This document shows, one piece after another, positions 47,974 through 61,526 of a stretch of 64,000 nucleotides of DNA. Made by a program: the position numbers and the translations under genes. Within the stretch, counting starts at the first letter, position 1; every line of letters starts with the position of its first letter. The notes under the pieces were generated by a model. It saw only the letters and a program-made list of their open reading frames with translations, was not told where the DNA came from and ran no database searches. Source of the DNA: Isoetes taiwanensis (taxonomy: Eukaryota; Streptophyta; Lycopodiopsida; Isoetales; Isoetaceae); the NCBI GenBank assembly GCA_021234155.1, contig JAJEKV010000057.1, positions 2,141,821-2,205,820 of the forward strand. Reading direction: 5' to 3'.

Positions 47974-48128
47974 TTCGCCCGCAGCTTCTATTTTTATCAA
48001 TAAAGAGATTAGCAAAAAGAACACACAGGACAAGATGATAAAGGATAAAACACCTATGAAAACAACCAAAATCTTCTGATTCGCCTCTTCGCAGCTAAAA
48101 TAAATGGAGCATCCACAAGCAGAACCAC
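47974..48128 (-). CDS. Exon-like frame for a small Cys-rich membrane protein
   Basis: On the minus strand TTATTTTTTTGCAG is a good acceptor. The frame after it reads GGSACGCSIYFSCEEANQKI and then a strong membrane segment (LVVFIGVLSFIILSCVFFLL, about residues 21-45), ending in EAAGED and a stop. A possible donor (TTCCGCAG/GTAAGC) lies upstream at about 48195-48188. Still further upstream are tandem units (48290-48440) and another donor-like junction (ACAG/GTTAGT near 48727). I do not recognise the family; the gene structure is uncertain and it may be a remnant. Confidence 0.3.
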
Positions 48129-48289
48129 CTGCAAAAAAATAACAAGACATAAGCTTACATGCATGAAAGATCTTACCTACAAAAGCTTACCTGCGGAAGA
48201 AACTTATAAAAAATACAAGAAACTGTTTACATGCAAGAAGTTTGAAGCAAAACTCACCCGAACTGCGAGGAATATAAAGTTTGAAGCAT

Positions 48290-48480
48290 CAAGAAGCACT
48301 CGACTTAAAGGAAACAAGAAAAACTGGTCGAAACTGCCAGCGCCTTCATTCGGCATCAAGAAAAACTCGCCAAGAAGAACTCGAGTTAAAGGAAACAAGA
48401 AAAACTGGCCGAAACTGTCAGCGCCTTCATTCGCATCAAGAAAAGCTCGTCAGAGCCTTCATTCGAGTTGAAGCATTAAG
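48290..48480. repeat. Minisatellite, ~90-bp units
   Basis: AAGAAAAACTGG(T/C)CGAAACTG(C/T)CAGC plus GCCTTCATTCG occurs in tandem near 48317-48360 and 48398-48440, with partial units after. Confidence 0.7.
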
Positions 48481-49057
48481 AAAGCCTCGCCGAAACTATC
48501 TGCGCCTCTGCGAATCTATTGCTCGCAACAGGGGAAATGGGGAGAAAAAAAATCTCCCCTGTTTCTATATTGTGGGGGAAGGGCACTTGGTCCCTTTTTC
48601 TGGGTGGCCGGTGACCCGCACCCGGCTATCGCCATTCGCGGGATCCCACCGTCCATCCGGAAAGGGTCCCAAATGCCCTTCCCTCATACAAGAGCCAAAG
48701 GAAAGAAGAGAATGTGAAGAGAACTAACCTGTATGGCAGAGCAGCGGAGGCAAGATGGAGATTTGCAAAAGAGGGCTCCCATCGAGTGCAGGCCTCCGGG
48801 ATGACACCTGCAGGGCCCGGATTTAGAAAGAGGAATGGGATTTGCAAGGTACCCAATCCATCGTGTGCTTCTACCTGCGGCTTCACCTCTAAGAAAAAAT
48901 CTTATACTATTTCTTCTTAAAACCGACCTGCCAGCATCATCTTCCTACATATAACAATAAAAATACCCCAGAAAACATCTCAAAATCATGTTATAATAAT
49001 ACTGTTCTTTATCGCGGCCACATTATTAGCCCGGGGATAATATTTATTCTTCAAACA

Positions 49058-49105
49058 GCATGGCATGGCATGGCATGGCATGGCATGGCATGGCATGGCA
49101 TGGCA
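49058..49105. repeat. (TGGCA)9 pentanucleotide microsatellite
   Basis: Nine perfect TGGCA units follow GCA at 49058. A three-unit CCATG version is at about 50321-50335. Confidence 0.97.
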
Positions 49106-49917
49106 ATCGTAGTTTATAAACCACAAAAGCATAAACTTGTGCATGCAATCAACACTTGCTAGCTTTAGACAAGTGGCAAAGATGCCTTCAATACAGAAAT
49201 AAAAGTGCATAAGGGTCAGTATGGTAATCGTAAAAAGGCCTTTTACATAAAATATGACTTTTTCTTTATAAGGACATTCAAAAGAATAGAATAGAATAGG
49301 AAAATTGCATGTCTTTGCATTTTCTAAAACCTTTTAGTAGCATTTCTTGTTTCTAGAATATTGATTGGCACGATGAACATCCACCTAGGTCCATCTTACA
49401 CAAAGATATTCAAATCTTTGTTGTGGAGTATTTGCTCCACCAAATTACCATAAGAATGTCAAATAAGATAAGTTTCATGGAATCAGAATATGAATAGCAT
49501 AAGAATCAAATCTCAATAAAAATATAGTGTTCTTCCATTTTCGCATTTTTAGACAATAGAAAGTCTTAATGCACCATGTTAGGCAATGGCAATTTTTTGT
49601 CAATTTTAATCATTTAAAAAAAAAAGGGGGAGAGAGAGATTTTTCGCGTATGCTAATAAAACAAAATGCTAGAACAAAAATAATTCGCGTACACAGAATA
49701 CACTAAACCGCGTACACGAAACAATGTGAATCACGACACTGTTTTTTTTTTTTCGCATATGCGAAATACACTGTTTAGTGTACGCAAAAAAGGCTGTGCA
49801 TACGTGTAATTTTTTCGATGGCATTTGTTTTTTGTCGTATTATACTTCAAAATAATGCCATATCATACGAACCATACGAATTAAGTATAAAATGTATGAA
49901 GCATTGAACCTATCCCT

Positions 49918-52900
49918 TACTGGAGCATGCAGAGTAAAATTTCCTTTTGGGCTTCTCGAAAATCCAGAATAGCATTACATCATGGTTATTCTCATGAGCT
50001 TAATGACTTTTGAGCTTGAACGACCTGCTACATCATTTGTGCAGGAAACTAAAATGTTGCTTATAAAATAACCATCAAGCTTCAAAGCCTCCATCAAGCT
50101 TCAAAGCCCTATGGTAGATGTAACTCAATCACATAAAATAGCAAACTAGTCACAATGTCAACTCAACATAATATAAGGTGGTTCATGTAAATCACATGGG
50201 TGCAATTAGATATGCAACCTCTGGCAAAAAAAGTAGTCAATGGGCATGCCTGTATCTTTAGTGACTGCTTGTAACCATGTTTTCTTCCAGTTGTATAGAA
50301 CACTAATATCAAGCATAGTGCCATGCCATGCCATTCCATTAACAAGATTTACCCTGGAACATCTAAGATGCATATGGCGCAAGCAAAAACTAAAAACCAC
50401 ATCAAAACATGGACGATAGAAACGTATTTGTTAACTTAGCAATTCAGCTTGCACACAATTCAACAACCCTGCCCAATTCGGCTTTTCAACAACACCGACC
50501 AAATGAGATTCATAACCTAAGGAGACCAAACAGATGATCTTTAGTCATCCATTTATAATGGATGGCCAAGATGCATTATATCTCTTCAAGTCCCCTAGGA
50601 CCAAATATTGCATAAACCAAGGAATACAATGCATTCCTACCTTCGAAACAAAAATGGACTATCTAGATCCTCTAAGATCCACATCCAAGTAGTCAGGATG
50701 CATGAATTGCAGTTTTGGCCTCTGGATTAACATTTCTAGGAGTGACCAATTCTTCACATATATAGGAGGATACTGAGCCTCGTACTCGTGTTTGCTTTGG
50801 GTAAAATCTACCCTTTACCTTAGATGTTCAATCCCTCCCTTGCCTGCAAGATCCGCATGGCAATCCATGACAAAATGACATACAGATTGAAGATGCATTG
50901 AAATGAATTTCTTTATAGTAGTATTACAAGGAACAATCAACAGCTAAGCTCTTTTTAGTCTCAAGGGCTCTCTCCGTAGCATTTGTATTTTTCATGGGCT
51001 CTACACGTCGAGTAGATTCAGGAAGTCTGAGTATAATTTCTTTAGCTTTCTAAAATTTTAAACTGTAGATTTGTCTAAATAGTTTGTAACATTTAAATGT
51101 AGCCATTTCACATGACAATCAATGTCAATCATTGCTTGAGAAATTTTTGACTAACAGGGGATCCTTCTCCACTTTTCTAAGAGGAACTTGGATTCCTTGT
51201 TCACCATTTTTATTTAACCGTTTAAGAGCAATGGTGGCCACATATGTGCAAATTTGATGCAACATGCTCAATTGTTATCCAAGTTCAACTACGCTAGAAC
51301 ACTTGAGAGCTAAGCTCATTGTTGTCCAAGTTCAGGAGCTAGATCACTCATATTTTCGAGAACCAAAATGAAGGCCCCTTACCAACGTGAATATAAACTC
51401 CACCCTTATAACTCATGTATAATCTATTGGAGGAAATGACCAGTTGTTGAAGCCTAGCAAGGCTTCCAAGTCCTTGCAACTTATTTAGTGCTATATGCAA
51501 GCCTTTGCAACTTTTAGTTCCATGCAATTCCGTGCCAAGTCCATATATAACTGCTTGGGTTAATGTGTAAATCTTGCTATGCTGTTTCGGCTCAGGCCTA
51601 GACATTCAATGCTAGAAGGGAGTATGTTGACACATTTCAGCAATTAAGAATGAATTGTTGCACCTTTCTGAGCCTCTTGGTTGTGTCTTACAATTTGACA
51701 AACTAATGTAGATAGAACATGCACATGCACTGAGGCATATCTAGAAACAAAACCTACATTGATCAAAGATAAGTCAACAAATCAAAATTACCTGGTTATA
51801 TAAGTTAAACAACGAGGCATTGCTTAACAACTAAGAAAGGAAAGGCATGTAACTTACCACCCTGGTCTTTTGTTGATTGATTTGGCAGTGGATAAAATGT
51901 TCCATGGCCTTTGAAAGGTGGTGAGCCATCTTTAGAGGCTCCAAATGCAGGTCCAACGGAGATCATATGCCTGAACTTTCCTCTCCTCATGCTCCGCAAC
52001 TATTCTTTATGCCTTCGAATAGCCATTGGGTATCTCTTCAGCCAGAAATACATAAGGTCTCTTGCAGTTTATGACAAAGAGATACATGCCCATAATCCTT
52101 CAGAATGCTGTTTGCAATATCTCAAAAAATAGACTTATCTAGTGGGAACAACGAGAGAATGCATCTGCAGCTACATCTAGAATAGAATACAACAACACTT
52201 AAGATAGACATATACATTACAAAAAACCTCATTTAATGCCAATAATATTAAATAGTGTGTTGTTCCAGCTGCAATGGCTTGCAAATCAATGTCTTTTTTT
52301 ACTAAATATTAGGTCCTTTTTCTCATAAACTGCCAGGACAGAGCTAGGGATCATGGCTTGTATTAAATGTTATCTATTCTAATATTCAGTTGGTGCTCCA
52401 TGGAGAAATATGGCCTGACTTCTATATGTCTAAGTTAGAAGCATTTAACTGCCAGTTGTTGGACAAAAAAAAAAAAAACCATCCAAACTATATATAATCA
52501 TATATAGATCAGAGCTAAATAGCTCTATCTTTGCATGAAGTAAAGAACTTCCACCTATGTGAAGTGTTTAATTAAATTAGATCTTGAGAAGACCCTCAAG
52601 CAAATTTCAGCAAATATTCTAAGATAATTGAACAAATGTTGAGAAAAAGCCCGACAAGGATAGATTTACACTTACCTCAAGGAAGCATAAAATCAGTATT
52701 ATTGCTAGAAACATTTTTTAAGAACTCAAGCTATTTTAAATCACATGTTTCAGCATATAGTACTTTAGCTTCTACCTATAGCAATTCATAGTGCAGGGAT
52801 CTGGCCCTCTTTAATGTGCCACAATGAAGGCAAAGATTCTTCAACTCCCAGAGAATGAAATTAAGTAGTAACCTAGGATGAGGAATAACCTAGTCTTGCA

Positions 52901-53674
52901 TGGTGCCATTTACCACAAATCAGTGGAAAACTGAATCTTTAACTTGGATCGTGTTCAACTAAAATTCGTCTCTATCTTGTGTACCTAAGCCAATGAAAAA
53001 GTTCATGTTGGACATTCTCTGCAGACAATTTTGGTCCCACTTCGCAGAATTTAATGGTGGATCTTCATTGGAGTTTTCTGGCATACATTAGGGCATTTTG
53101 AGTCTTCTGGCGTAAAAATGGCAAAATCCTTAGGTATACACTCTTAAGAAAAACACAAAAAAGTTTTTCACTGCCAAAAAAAAAAAGCCAGAAACTTATA
53201 GCCGTTAAAACTTGAGGTATACACTCTTAAAAAAAAAAAATACAAAAAAGTTTCTCACTATCGAAAAAAAGTAAAAAAATCATAGCTGTGATATACTCAA
53301 ACTAAACCCTGGGATTTTGAAACCCACCCTCTCCCTAACGAATAGCCCATAAACAGGGGACAATCCAAAAATTCATCACTTTATTTTTAGTTCACAATGA
53401 CGTGGAAGCGGTTCTCCACATGCGAGATTTGAACTCATGATTCTACCTTGCCCATATTTGAACTCATGATTCTACCTTGCCCATATGTTAGTTGCTCACA
53501 AATATGTTAGTCATTTATGCTAGTGCTTTAGTAGGGATAGATATTGTAATCGCAAGTAGATGTCGCCTAAGCTCCTTTTATCATTGTTGTGCAACATTAG
53601 TGCTCGAGCTTTAGAATTCTAGTGCCTCATAGTAGTCCGACTGACTGTATGGATCTAGGAGTCCTAGGAGCATG
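49918..53674. other. Long region without an intact gene; decayed exon-like pieces
   Basis: Minus-strand stretches look like old exons. Near 52075-51856 the frame reads FWLKRYPMAIRRHKE and, after a stop, ISVGPAFGASKDGSPPFKGH, ending at GGGTG/GTAAGT, a good donor. At 51605-51348 a frame contains LQGLGSLARLQQLVISSNRL, which resembles one leucine-rich repeat. Neither can be extended into a gene. Small duplications lie at 53429-53487 (TTGAACTCATGATTCTACCT twice) and at about 53134 and 53210 (GAGGTATACACTCTTAA-like words). The rest is AT-rich and unassigned. Confidence 0.35.
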
Positions 53675-55225
53675 TGACGGCCCCAGCTCATATACGATGC
53701 CCTGATCGTATACGAACTGGAGATCATCCCTCAAACCAGCATCTGCTCGCTGACATGAGGCCGTCCACCTAACATCGGGCCCTTGATGGTGGCCAAGAAC
53801 CCGACGGGGAAGAATGGACGTGTCATTCATCCCGTCTCCCTCGGGATCGACCTAGCTGCGGAAGCGTAAACAAAACATGAGCACATGACATCAATCAACA
53901 ATAACATACCCACCTCGAAGGGTGGTCCACCATATCACAGTAGCTGCAACAACACATCAGTACGTCAATATAACATGGGGAAATTCTACCCAGGCTCAGA
54001 CTCATGGGGAAAGACTGACGGCTTGGGGTCTCCAGATAACAATGCAGACAGAATTCATGGCAAATGGATTTACCGGCATCGGAACATATGGCGTTGGGTA
54101 GTCCACTCCATCCGCCCCTCCAGTGCATACTTTGCGGATAGGCTGAAAAGTATTGGAGCCGGCAAGTAGCCCGGCTTGAATGAATAGCCGGAGGGGCTAC
54201 GCTCATTGGGTTGCATCTCCCCGGCCCGATGAGGAGGAGGGAATCACTCCCCTCCGGAAGGTTCATGCCAATCACAGGCGAGCTAGAGAGCCCTTTGCTC
54301 AGATTCGACTTCAACTCTTTGGAAGGTGGCGCATCACCCCACGAGTGTCGAGCCCATACCACCGCCCTCACGCGGTGCGGGGTATTAGGCCTAGCTCTGG
54401 CGTTCCCGGCCGTCGTCGTTGCGCCCGGATCAAGATCAGCCGTGATTAGACAAGCCCTCCCTTGTCGGCCGGTCTAGCTCCGCCACCCACGCCCGGCGGG
54501 CTCTTATGCCGAGCCGCGTGGTGGGAATTAATGGGCTAAAACTAGGATCATACCACTACTTGGGCTCGGGTCTCTACCCCCTTCCCAATACACAAGAGTG
54601 GCATAGAATGTCAAAACATCATCACAACAGAACTGAAAATAATAGAATACATCTATTCTAATCTACCTAATCATACATGGTTAGGTTCCTTTGTTAGTGT
54701 CTATCATTCTTAGGGTTGTAGGGGTAAGCCTATAGCTAAGAATGGATGCTAACCCCTCTTGAAAGAGGCGATAACTTTCGGATCTACCTATTGAATCAAC
54801 CACCCACCGCATCTTGGTGGCTCCCACTCCTCCGAAGCATCCATTTGCGATGATCTCGGTTTCTTGATCTTGGATCGAGCCGCAACACAGGAGATCCGAC
54901 TTCTATGCTCCCGTTCGGTGAAATGCATCCTCTGTTTGCTTCAATCAGGAGACTCGGGGGGTGAGAACTGAAAGGGTTTCCCTTTTAGGGTTTATGCCCC
55001 TTTATCCCCTACCAATTTAGGGCTGGTCCCTTTTGGTCAATGGGTCATTGCCACGTGGCAAAAAGGGATTATATTCACATGTTGCTTTAACATGTGCAAT
55101 ATAATGGTTCACAAGGTCGTACCCTAGGTATGGTCGTCGTGTACATGTCGTCTGAGTCGACATGTACTAGTGACGTGTCAGTATAATATACGTATTCATA
55201 CCGTATGTTATGCTGGAACGTCACA
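53675..55225 (-). repeat. 3' LTR of large minus-strand element
   Basis: On the minus strand it begins TGTGACGTTCCAGC (at 55225) and ends GGGGCCGTCA (at 53675), giving TG...CA ends and 1551 bp. It matches 62861-64000 over long stretches, with small differences mainly in its GC-rich part. Confidence 0.9.
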
Positions 55226-55242
55226 TTCTCCCCACCTTAAAA
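55226..55242 (-). promoter_or_regulatory. Polypurine tract of large LTR element
   Basis: Minus-strand TTTTAAGGTGGGGAGAA ends directly at the LTR start TGTGACG. A second AAGGTGGGGAGAAC lies 30-40 bases further upstream in the element (about 55267-55280), so the tract is duplicated. Confidence 0.8.
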
Positions 55243-57300
55243 TGATGCTGTCCGCAGCATCGAGGTTCTCCCCACCTTGGGATCTTTTTGTCCTGCAACC
55301 AACTTGATGCATGCAATTATTATTATAGTTACATAATTATTAGAATTACTCTAAGGTAATGTTTAAGACATTACTGTATTATTTCATTATCCAATTAACT
55401 TATCGCTTCATAACTTAATCAACGCAAGGTAATTACTAAGCTTACTTAATACAACATTTAAGTTTATCAAAGTTTATCAAGTTCATACATTTACACTTCC
55501 AAGGTACTCTTTATCCCTTGCAACACGTTATAACAAAATTTGTGTTGCAAGTCTTTGCACCTTGAAATCCTGCATTAATTTTACAATATCTATAATTACA
55601 TACTTACTATCTCACACAAAATTTAAGCGATTAGTTTAAATGGTAGAAATCACAACTATTCTAGAACTCTTGCTGCGAGAGGATATCTTCGTACTTCCTC
55701 CACCAACTGTTGCATGTCGGCTAGCATCCGTTAACGTCTTTAAGTAAACATGACAGTCTTGGACGCCTGCACGATCCTGCTGGACTTCCCTTAATGCATG
55801 CGATTAACATAATTACTCTAAGGTAATATTTATGAATTAACATTATCATAGTATTGGATACATTACTTTCGATCGTACCATTATATTTACTCTAGCTTTG
55901 CAATATTTAACAACTTTTAGGTCGCGATTATTTAATCAATAACCCTGATTTAGACCTATTGTTACATAGACAAGGTTTTAATTATCATACACAAGAATTA
56001 GATGTGCTTCTTATTCTCTTCCTTGGGTCTTGCATTACCCTTGGAAGTATATCCCTAAGATGCACTTAAGTATATGTGAATTCTATTTTCTATTTATATT
56101 TATAAGGACCCGAGGTTATATAGCTATCCTTGGAAGGAATTGCATCCTTGCAAAGGATTAATTAACATGCTACCTCACATTACCGTTGTTATTTAACTTA
56201 TTTCCCTATGATACATATATGTACAACAAATTCTATGTGGTTATTAGGATCTATATTTAACTTGTCAATAAGACACATTAAAGCTTATTATACATGGGCA
56301 AACCTTTCCTAAGGCTACGTCGCATCCGTCCATTGAGCCGGCGTGGAGAAATTTGGAGGTGACTTGGTCGTTGCATTGCTCTCCTATTTTTGCTCCACTT
56401 CCTTGGTGTAGTTAGCTACTACGTCAGTCTCGCACGTTGAAGGCCTCCTGAGCACTAAGGTATCTATCTATCTTACGCTCTATTCGCTTCGGCCATTGCC
56501 GGAGGGAACTCTATTCTACGGGTCGGTCAATTCGATGCAAGTACGTTCAATCATAAGATTGAGCCCTCCCACTTTCTTCGAAAGAAAAATGGTCCTGCAT
56601 CCCTTCAATGACGTTGTACACAACGTCATATCTATTCTCTCCCCTTAAGAGGTTATACGCTTCTTACTTAGCGCATTAATTTACTAGCCTTAGCTAACAT
56701 ATATAACCATCTAAGATGGATGCACATATTATGTTATCATTTATTTCAATATAGCTATGGGTTACCTACTTAGTTAGAATGATTCTAAACCACAAGGTTT
56801 TGTCATCATGACAATTCCTTTTGTCTCAAAAGACTATTTGATTACTATAATTCTTATTTTAGATGCACCTTACGTGTATTATTCTTTTATATTCTAGAGA
56901 TTCCCCCTTTCTTAGTTATTTAGCTCTTGGAATATTCCTACCAATCGAATTGATGTCATCGTAACAAGTTGGCCGGACTTGTTAGATTACTTCTTTTCTT
57001 TCGGTTGGATTATTCTTTTGGAGGTACTAGATTTATACATGGTCAACAATTATCCTAGTAATGATTCCTTCTTAGCGAGGAGATCAATCTCACCAAGTGG
57101 TTTCAATACGTTGGATGTCTGTTAACAATCGTGTATAATTATAGTTACTCCTATGCATTTCCTTCCCAATCTTGATGCTTAGCTCAATATTGGGGCGATC
57201 CTTTCAGCAAGAATATCTGGAAATGCCTTCTAATCCCAATATGGATGTTATCATCCATACATTTAACCTATTAGGCCCCATGGCCTTGGATCCTTGAGCT
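55243..57300. other. Non-coding 3' half of large LTR element
   Basis: AT-rich sequence with no open frame of note; nothing with a recognisable domain on either strand. It lies between the gag-like frames and the PPT. Confidence 0.55.
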
Positions 57301-57310
57301 TGCTAGAAGC

Positions 57311-60300
57311 TCATCCCTCGTTGCCTGCTTGAAGTAGCAAGGTAACGTTCTTTCGAGTTGCTCGATACCTCGGTCTCCTTGACGATGGCTCCTCTTGATG
57401 TAGAGGTTGACTTTGTTCGTTAGGAGCCTCTCCTTGCTGGTCTTTGATGGTGTAGTTGGTCACTTGAAATCTTCCATGCCGCTTTTCAAAAGCCTGAAGG
57501 TTGCGCCGTTGAAAAAGATCTTTCATCTTGAACTCTTTGTCTTGGCAGCTAAAGGACGACTCTATATCCGATATTGTTTCCTCGACTCCATCGACGTCTC
57601 ATACATCGAGTCCTCTTGTCGTTATCGCGTTGCCCGAAGAGTGTTGAAGATGTTGATTGCTTCACCCCTGCAAATTGCCTGACATCTCTTCGTTTGATTT
57701 GTTACGCTATGGGAGGGAAGAAATAACAAGGGAACTATCTATGCAAAGCATATAGCTTATATAATTACAATTACTAATAGAGCTATTAAGTCCCCCTTGT
57801 GCCTCCCTTCGAGTTGCACACCCACTCCTTGGTAATGTCATCGGTGTTCCTCCCGGTGGCATGGTGTTGACGATCTATATCCTCCTATTTATGCGTCATT
57901 TCGCACTCCGGGGTAACTTGTTGATATAGTTGGGCCCTCCGGTGTTTGTCGGCTATGGCACAACACGCTTTGCATCACATTCTAACTAAAGGTGTGCTGG
58001 TCGTTGATGCTTCGACATTTCGGTCACGCTTCGACCTGTTCTCGGCGTAATTGTTCCCCCTTCATGATACTTGAAGCTATTTTGAGGCGCTCTCTTGAGG
58101 TCGTGTCTTGGCGCTTCCTTTGGCTATACTCCTCTGGAGTTGTTCTCTTCTGCAGTTGTTCTTTGAATCGTCCATCCTTGGGTTCACCAAGTTGCATGCA
58201 AGTCTGCATGCGAGTTATCGGCTCGCTTCGCCCCACCTAATTGCTTCTCCATCGAGCTTCCAATCTTCCTTGTTTGATCCCCTCGGTCACATGGCTTGGA
58301 TATGTCACGTTCCTCAGTGCTATGCCGTCTTCTTGTCTTGAGGTACCCTCCGGTGGTTTTGATTGTGCCCGTCAGTTTTGATCCTCATGTTGCCTCTAGG
58401 AAGCTCGTGGAAGAAGTCGGTTGCTAACACTTCTCCAGCTTTCAGTTCCTGACCTTTGTCCCTCTATGCATGTCGGTCTCTCTGTCAAGTAAAGCTTCAT
58501 GGCTCTCCTCCTGGCTGGCTATATTGTGGGGGTGATGGATCCTTATATTTCTTGTGCCACTTGACCCTTGAGTTGAAGAAGTACCACCTTAGATATAGTC
58601 TTGTCGTTGAATAGCGGCTATTATCTTGAACTCTCTTTTTGCGAAGGTGCTTGCTTTGCTATCCTTGTCGTTAAGGTGTCGAGTGCTTCTACCTTGGGCG
58701 TTTGATGTCCCTCATGTCGGAGATACGATCGGCTTCTTTTCTTCTAATTACTGGTAGGAGTACCTGACGAAGCCATCACCTAGTTGTTGAAGGCATATCT
58801 CCCGCCGCGATTGCCTTTCGTAAGTGCATCTCCATCTAATACCGTGTCATAGCGCATCACCCTATATTACCACAAGGTGGAATTATGGTTGTCGAGATGT
58901 TGCCTTCTTAGTTGGCTCGTTGATGTCGGGTCGTTCCTCCTTCTATTGTTGAGGCCACTCGTGTCATAAGTTCGTCAAGTGTTGCTGCTGCCACAAGAGG
59001 TAGTGGTGCGCCCTGACGATGTCCTGGTGCAGTAGCGCTGATGATCTTGACATGACTGGTGTTGTCTCTTATTCTGACATTGGGTGGACGAGCGGTCTTC
59101 TACTTGAGGGCACTTCCCGAAGTGTTTGAAGTCGAAGGTTTGCTTGGGCTCTGGTCGTTTCTCCCTCGTACTTGCTCTTCCATTTTGATCTTGGGCTATG
59201 ATTGTGCTTCCTTGCTTCCTCATTTGGTAGTCGAAGTGAAGGAGCTTTCTGATCTAAGCGCTAAATCCGTAAAACATGACTTTAAACTCATGTTTCTACA
59301 CTATATCTGTGAGCACCCGAGATATACAATAGACATATACGCATTTACATTGGGATTTTAATTCATCCACTTTTTTTAAAACAACTACGAAGATCTACTT
59401 AAATGTTTATACTCCTTTAGGGTTTCCCCTCCTCCTATCGCGTTTGATCCTTCGGTTTTGCTACATCTTCTTCGTTCTGGTTGACTCCGGGATTCCTTGA
59501 GATCTTTGCTACTATTGTTGAGCTTCATGTCCGATCCGAGCTCGTCACCCCGATTCGCGAAGAGTGTTCGTCGATGTGATCCCTTGAAAAAGATGCTCCT
59601 CCTTAATGTGTATGTCCACCGTAAGGAATGCGGTGACCGCTCAACGTCCCCAGTATGCGATTGTCTCGTTGCAAGGTTGCCGATGTGCGGTGCCATTGAT
59701 CGGTTGATCACCTGGCTGTTGCAGTCGGACGTTCTTGAATGTCTTCGAAGCTCTGAGATCGTGGTCGGTAGGCAGGCATTGTCATTCCTCCGTAGGTTGA
59801 ATTCCTGAGTGCGCCCCTGTTGATTGGGCTTTGCTTCATTCCGAGGTGCCTCTCCTGTGCTTGGAAGTGTGGTCATTTCCATTGCACCTACCCTAGCTTC
59901 TTCCGGGTTGCCTTTTGCGTGATTTGTACCTGCTGGCTAGGTCGTCTCCTCCGTCCCTTGGATCCTATCCATTCGAGTCTCGCACTCCTTGGCTGACGTA
60001 GTAAAGTCGTCCTTCCTTTGCTTTCTAGGTGTTTCTGGGTCCGGAATTCTTGTTTGAGCAGAATATTCTCCTCCTTGATCTTGCCCCTAATGCTGATATA
60101 GGCCTTCAAGTCGGAGATGTTCCCTGATATGCGTCTCCTCCCCCTCATGGTCTCCTACCTTTTGGAACCGATGAAAGTTCTCCTGCTGGTGCAAGGGAGC
60201 TGGAAAGCTCGTCCGGGTCAGCCTTAGGTGCTTTGTGGTTGCCTAGCTTGGTTGCTCCTTTTGTTGACGTTGCATGACATTTGGAGCTGCTTTGGGGCGC

Positions 60301-60743
60301 AAGGTCGTGGTTCCCTCCGATTTCTATCACGGCTCACGTGTCGCCATGACTTCTCTCCTCGATGGAAGATTATGCCCCCTCGCCCTAGCTCGTGATGCTA
60401 ATGTGGCATTCTTTGTCTAACGTCTTCCCCTTTTTTTGTATTTTGCTGCCTTGCATTCTTCCATTTGAAACTCATGTGCGTCGAGTGGTGAAGCGTCGAG
60501 ATCCTCTTTCGATGTGAGCTTGTGGGCGTGGTAGCCAGGAGGTTGACATCTAGAATATTCTTGATGCCGTTGGTTACCAATTATTCTTCCCATTTGATGA
60601 AGATTGATGATAGGTTTGGTGGTGTCTGTTCTACTCGTTTGTCGGTTGAGGTGTTTGTCGTTGTGCTTTCCTCTCTTGGGTCGCCTTTCCGGTCTCCTCT
60701 CCTTATCTATCACGTACATCATTTGGGACCTTGATGTCTTCAA
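57311..60743 (-). pseudogene. Degraded gag-like frames of large LTR element
   Basis: The minus strand shows a chain of short frames rich in K, R, Q and E: 60743-60417, 60330-60145, 60148-59888 (ISGNISDLKAYISIRGKIKE...), 59882-59385, 59223-58975, 58236-58024 and 57526-57311. Their composition and position after the leader suit gag or a gag-linked protein, but no zinc knuckle or capsid motif is clear. Frame changes every few hundred bases show old decay or poor sequence. Plus-strand frames here are shadows. Confidence 0.4.
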
Positions 60744-60809
60744 GAAGTTGCGCCTCTAGCTCTTACGTGGCTCGCCCCTGTACCTCTGAAAGCAACGCTT
60801 CAGTATATT

Positions 60810-61127
60810 CTAGAGTCTAAGGGTCCACTTGAAGGGCTCTCCTACAATATTTTGGGCTCTATAAGCAAGCAAGATGGCTCGAGCAGCATTACTGGAGACA
60901 TGTCTATAATCTCCAAGTCTATGGACATTAGGACGTGTGGTATGGTATGACGTGAGGGTTGTTTTGCAAACCTCCATGATGTTTGAGGCATACTCTAAGG
61001 TCCTATCAAAGTTGGTTTGGGGGAGTCCAGTCTCTACACACGGAGTGACTTGGGCAGCTCTAGACTCTAGCTCCTTTCTAGGTATCCTGGCAATAGGGAG
61101 TGTCAATGTGGCGGCTATATAAGTCAA
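60810..61127 (-). CDS. Unrecognised 105-residue frame in LTR element
   Basis: This minus-strand frame starts MTYIAATLTLPIARIPRKEL and runs 105 residues to a stop at 60810. It lies between the leader hairpins and the degraded gag-like frames. No domain is seen; it may be the start of the element's first protein. Confidence 0.3.
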   Translation of the reverse strand: MTYIAATLTLPIARIPRKELESRAAQVTPCVETGLPQTNFDRTLEYASNIMEVCKTTLTSYHTTRPNVHRLGDYRHVSSNAARAILLAYRAQNIVGEPFKWTLRL

Positions 61128-61526
61128 ACTCTATTAGAAGGACACAAAATTAGGTCAAGGTTTATGCCTTTGGCATGAGCAGAGGTGATGTACCAACAGT
61201 TGGACTTGGGTTGCTATGCTGAGGTCTAGATGACTATAACAAAGGGGTGTTCTTGGGCACTACTATCTAGGAGTAAGGCATCAGCTTTGAGCCGAGAGCA
61301 ATACTTGCGAGGTACTAATGGGGTATGCTTCTATTTACAAACAAATCACAGTTTGGGAAAATAATTCAAGGGTTTGAGCAATTTTCGTCATTTTGAGCTG
61401 GGGTTTGACATTTCTAGCCTAATTTGAGGTCACAAATGGATTCTAGGCTGTCTAACGGTCCTATTGCAACAAATCTCAAGCGATTTGGAGCTCTGTAGCT
61501 CAAGTTATGGGGTTTGAAAAATCGGA

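Larger units (their letters stand above)
46122..49917. mobile_element. Possible 3.8-kb TIR element
   Basis: AGGGATAGGTTT (46122-46133) is matched in inverted form by GAACCTATCCCT (49906-49917), 11 of 12 bases. Both subterminal regions are rich in CGCGTACAC/GCGTATGC words and in 'ACACTAAAC-GCGT-CACGAAAC' blocks (about 46324 and 49699). No transposase and no target duplication were found, so the element call is tentative. Inside lie an exon-like frame, a minisatellite and a TGGCA array. Confidence 0.35.

Noticed and set aside
51348-51605. Leucine-rich-repeat resistance gene
   Set aside because: Only one LRR-like stretch is visible, with no NB-ARC or adjoining repeats; listed only as a decayed fragment.
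53885-54477. Open frames on both strands inside the LTR (up to 158 residues)
   Set aside because: They lie within the LTR, are not kept in the second LTR copy because of indels, and show no domain.
57407-59808. Plus-strand frames opposite the gag-like region
   Set aside because: Composition (rich in S, L, C, R) is that of a reverse-complement shadow of a K/E/Q/R-rich minus-strand frame.
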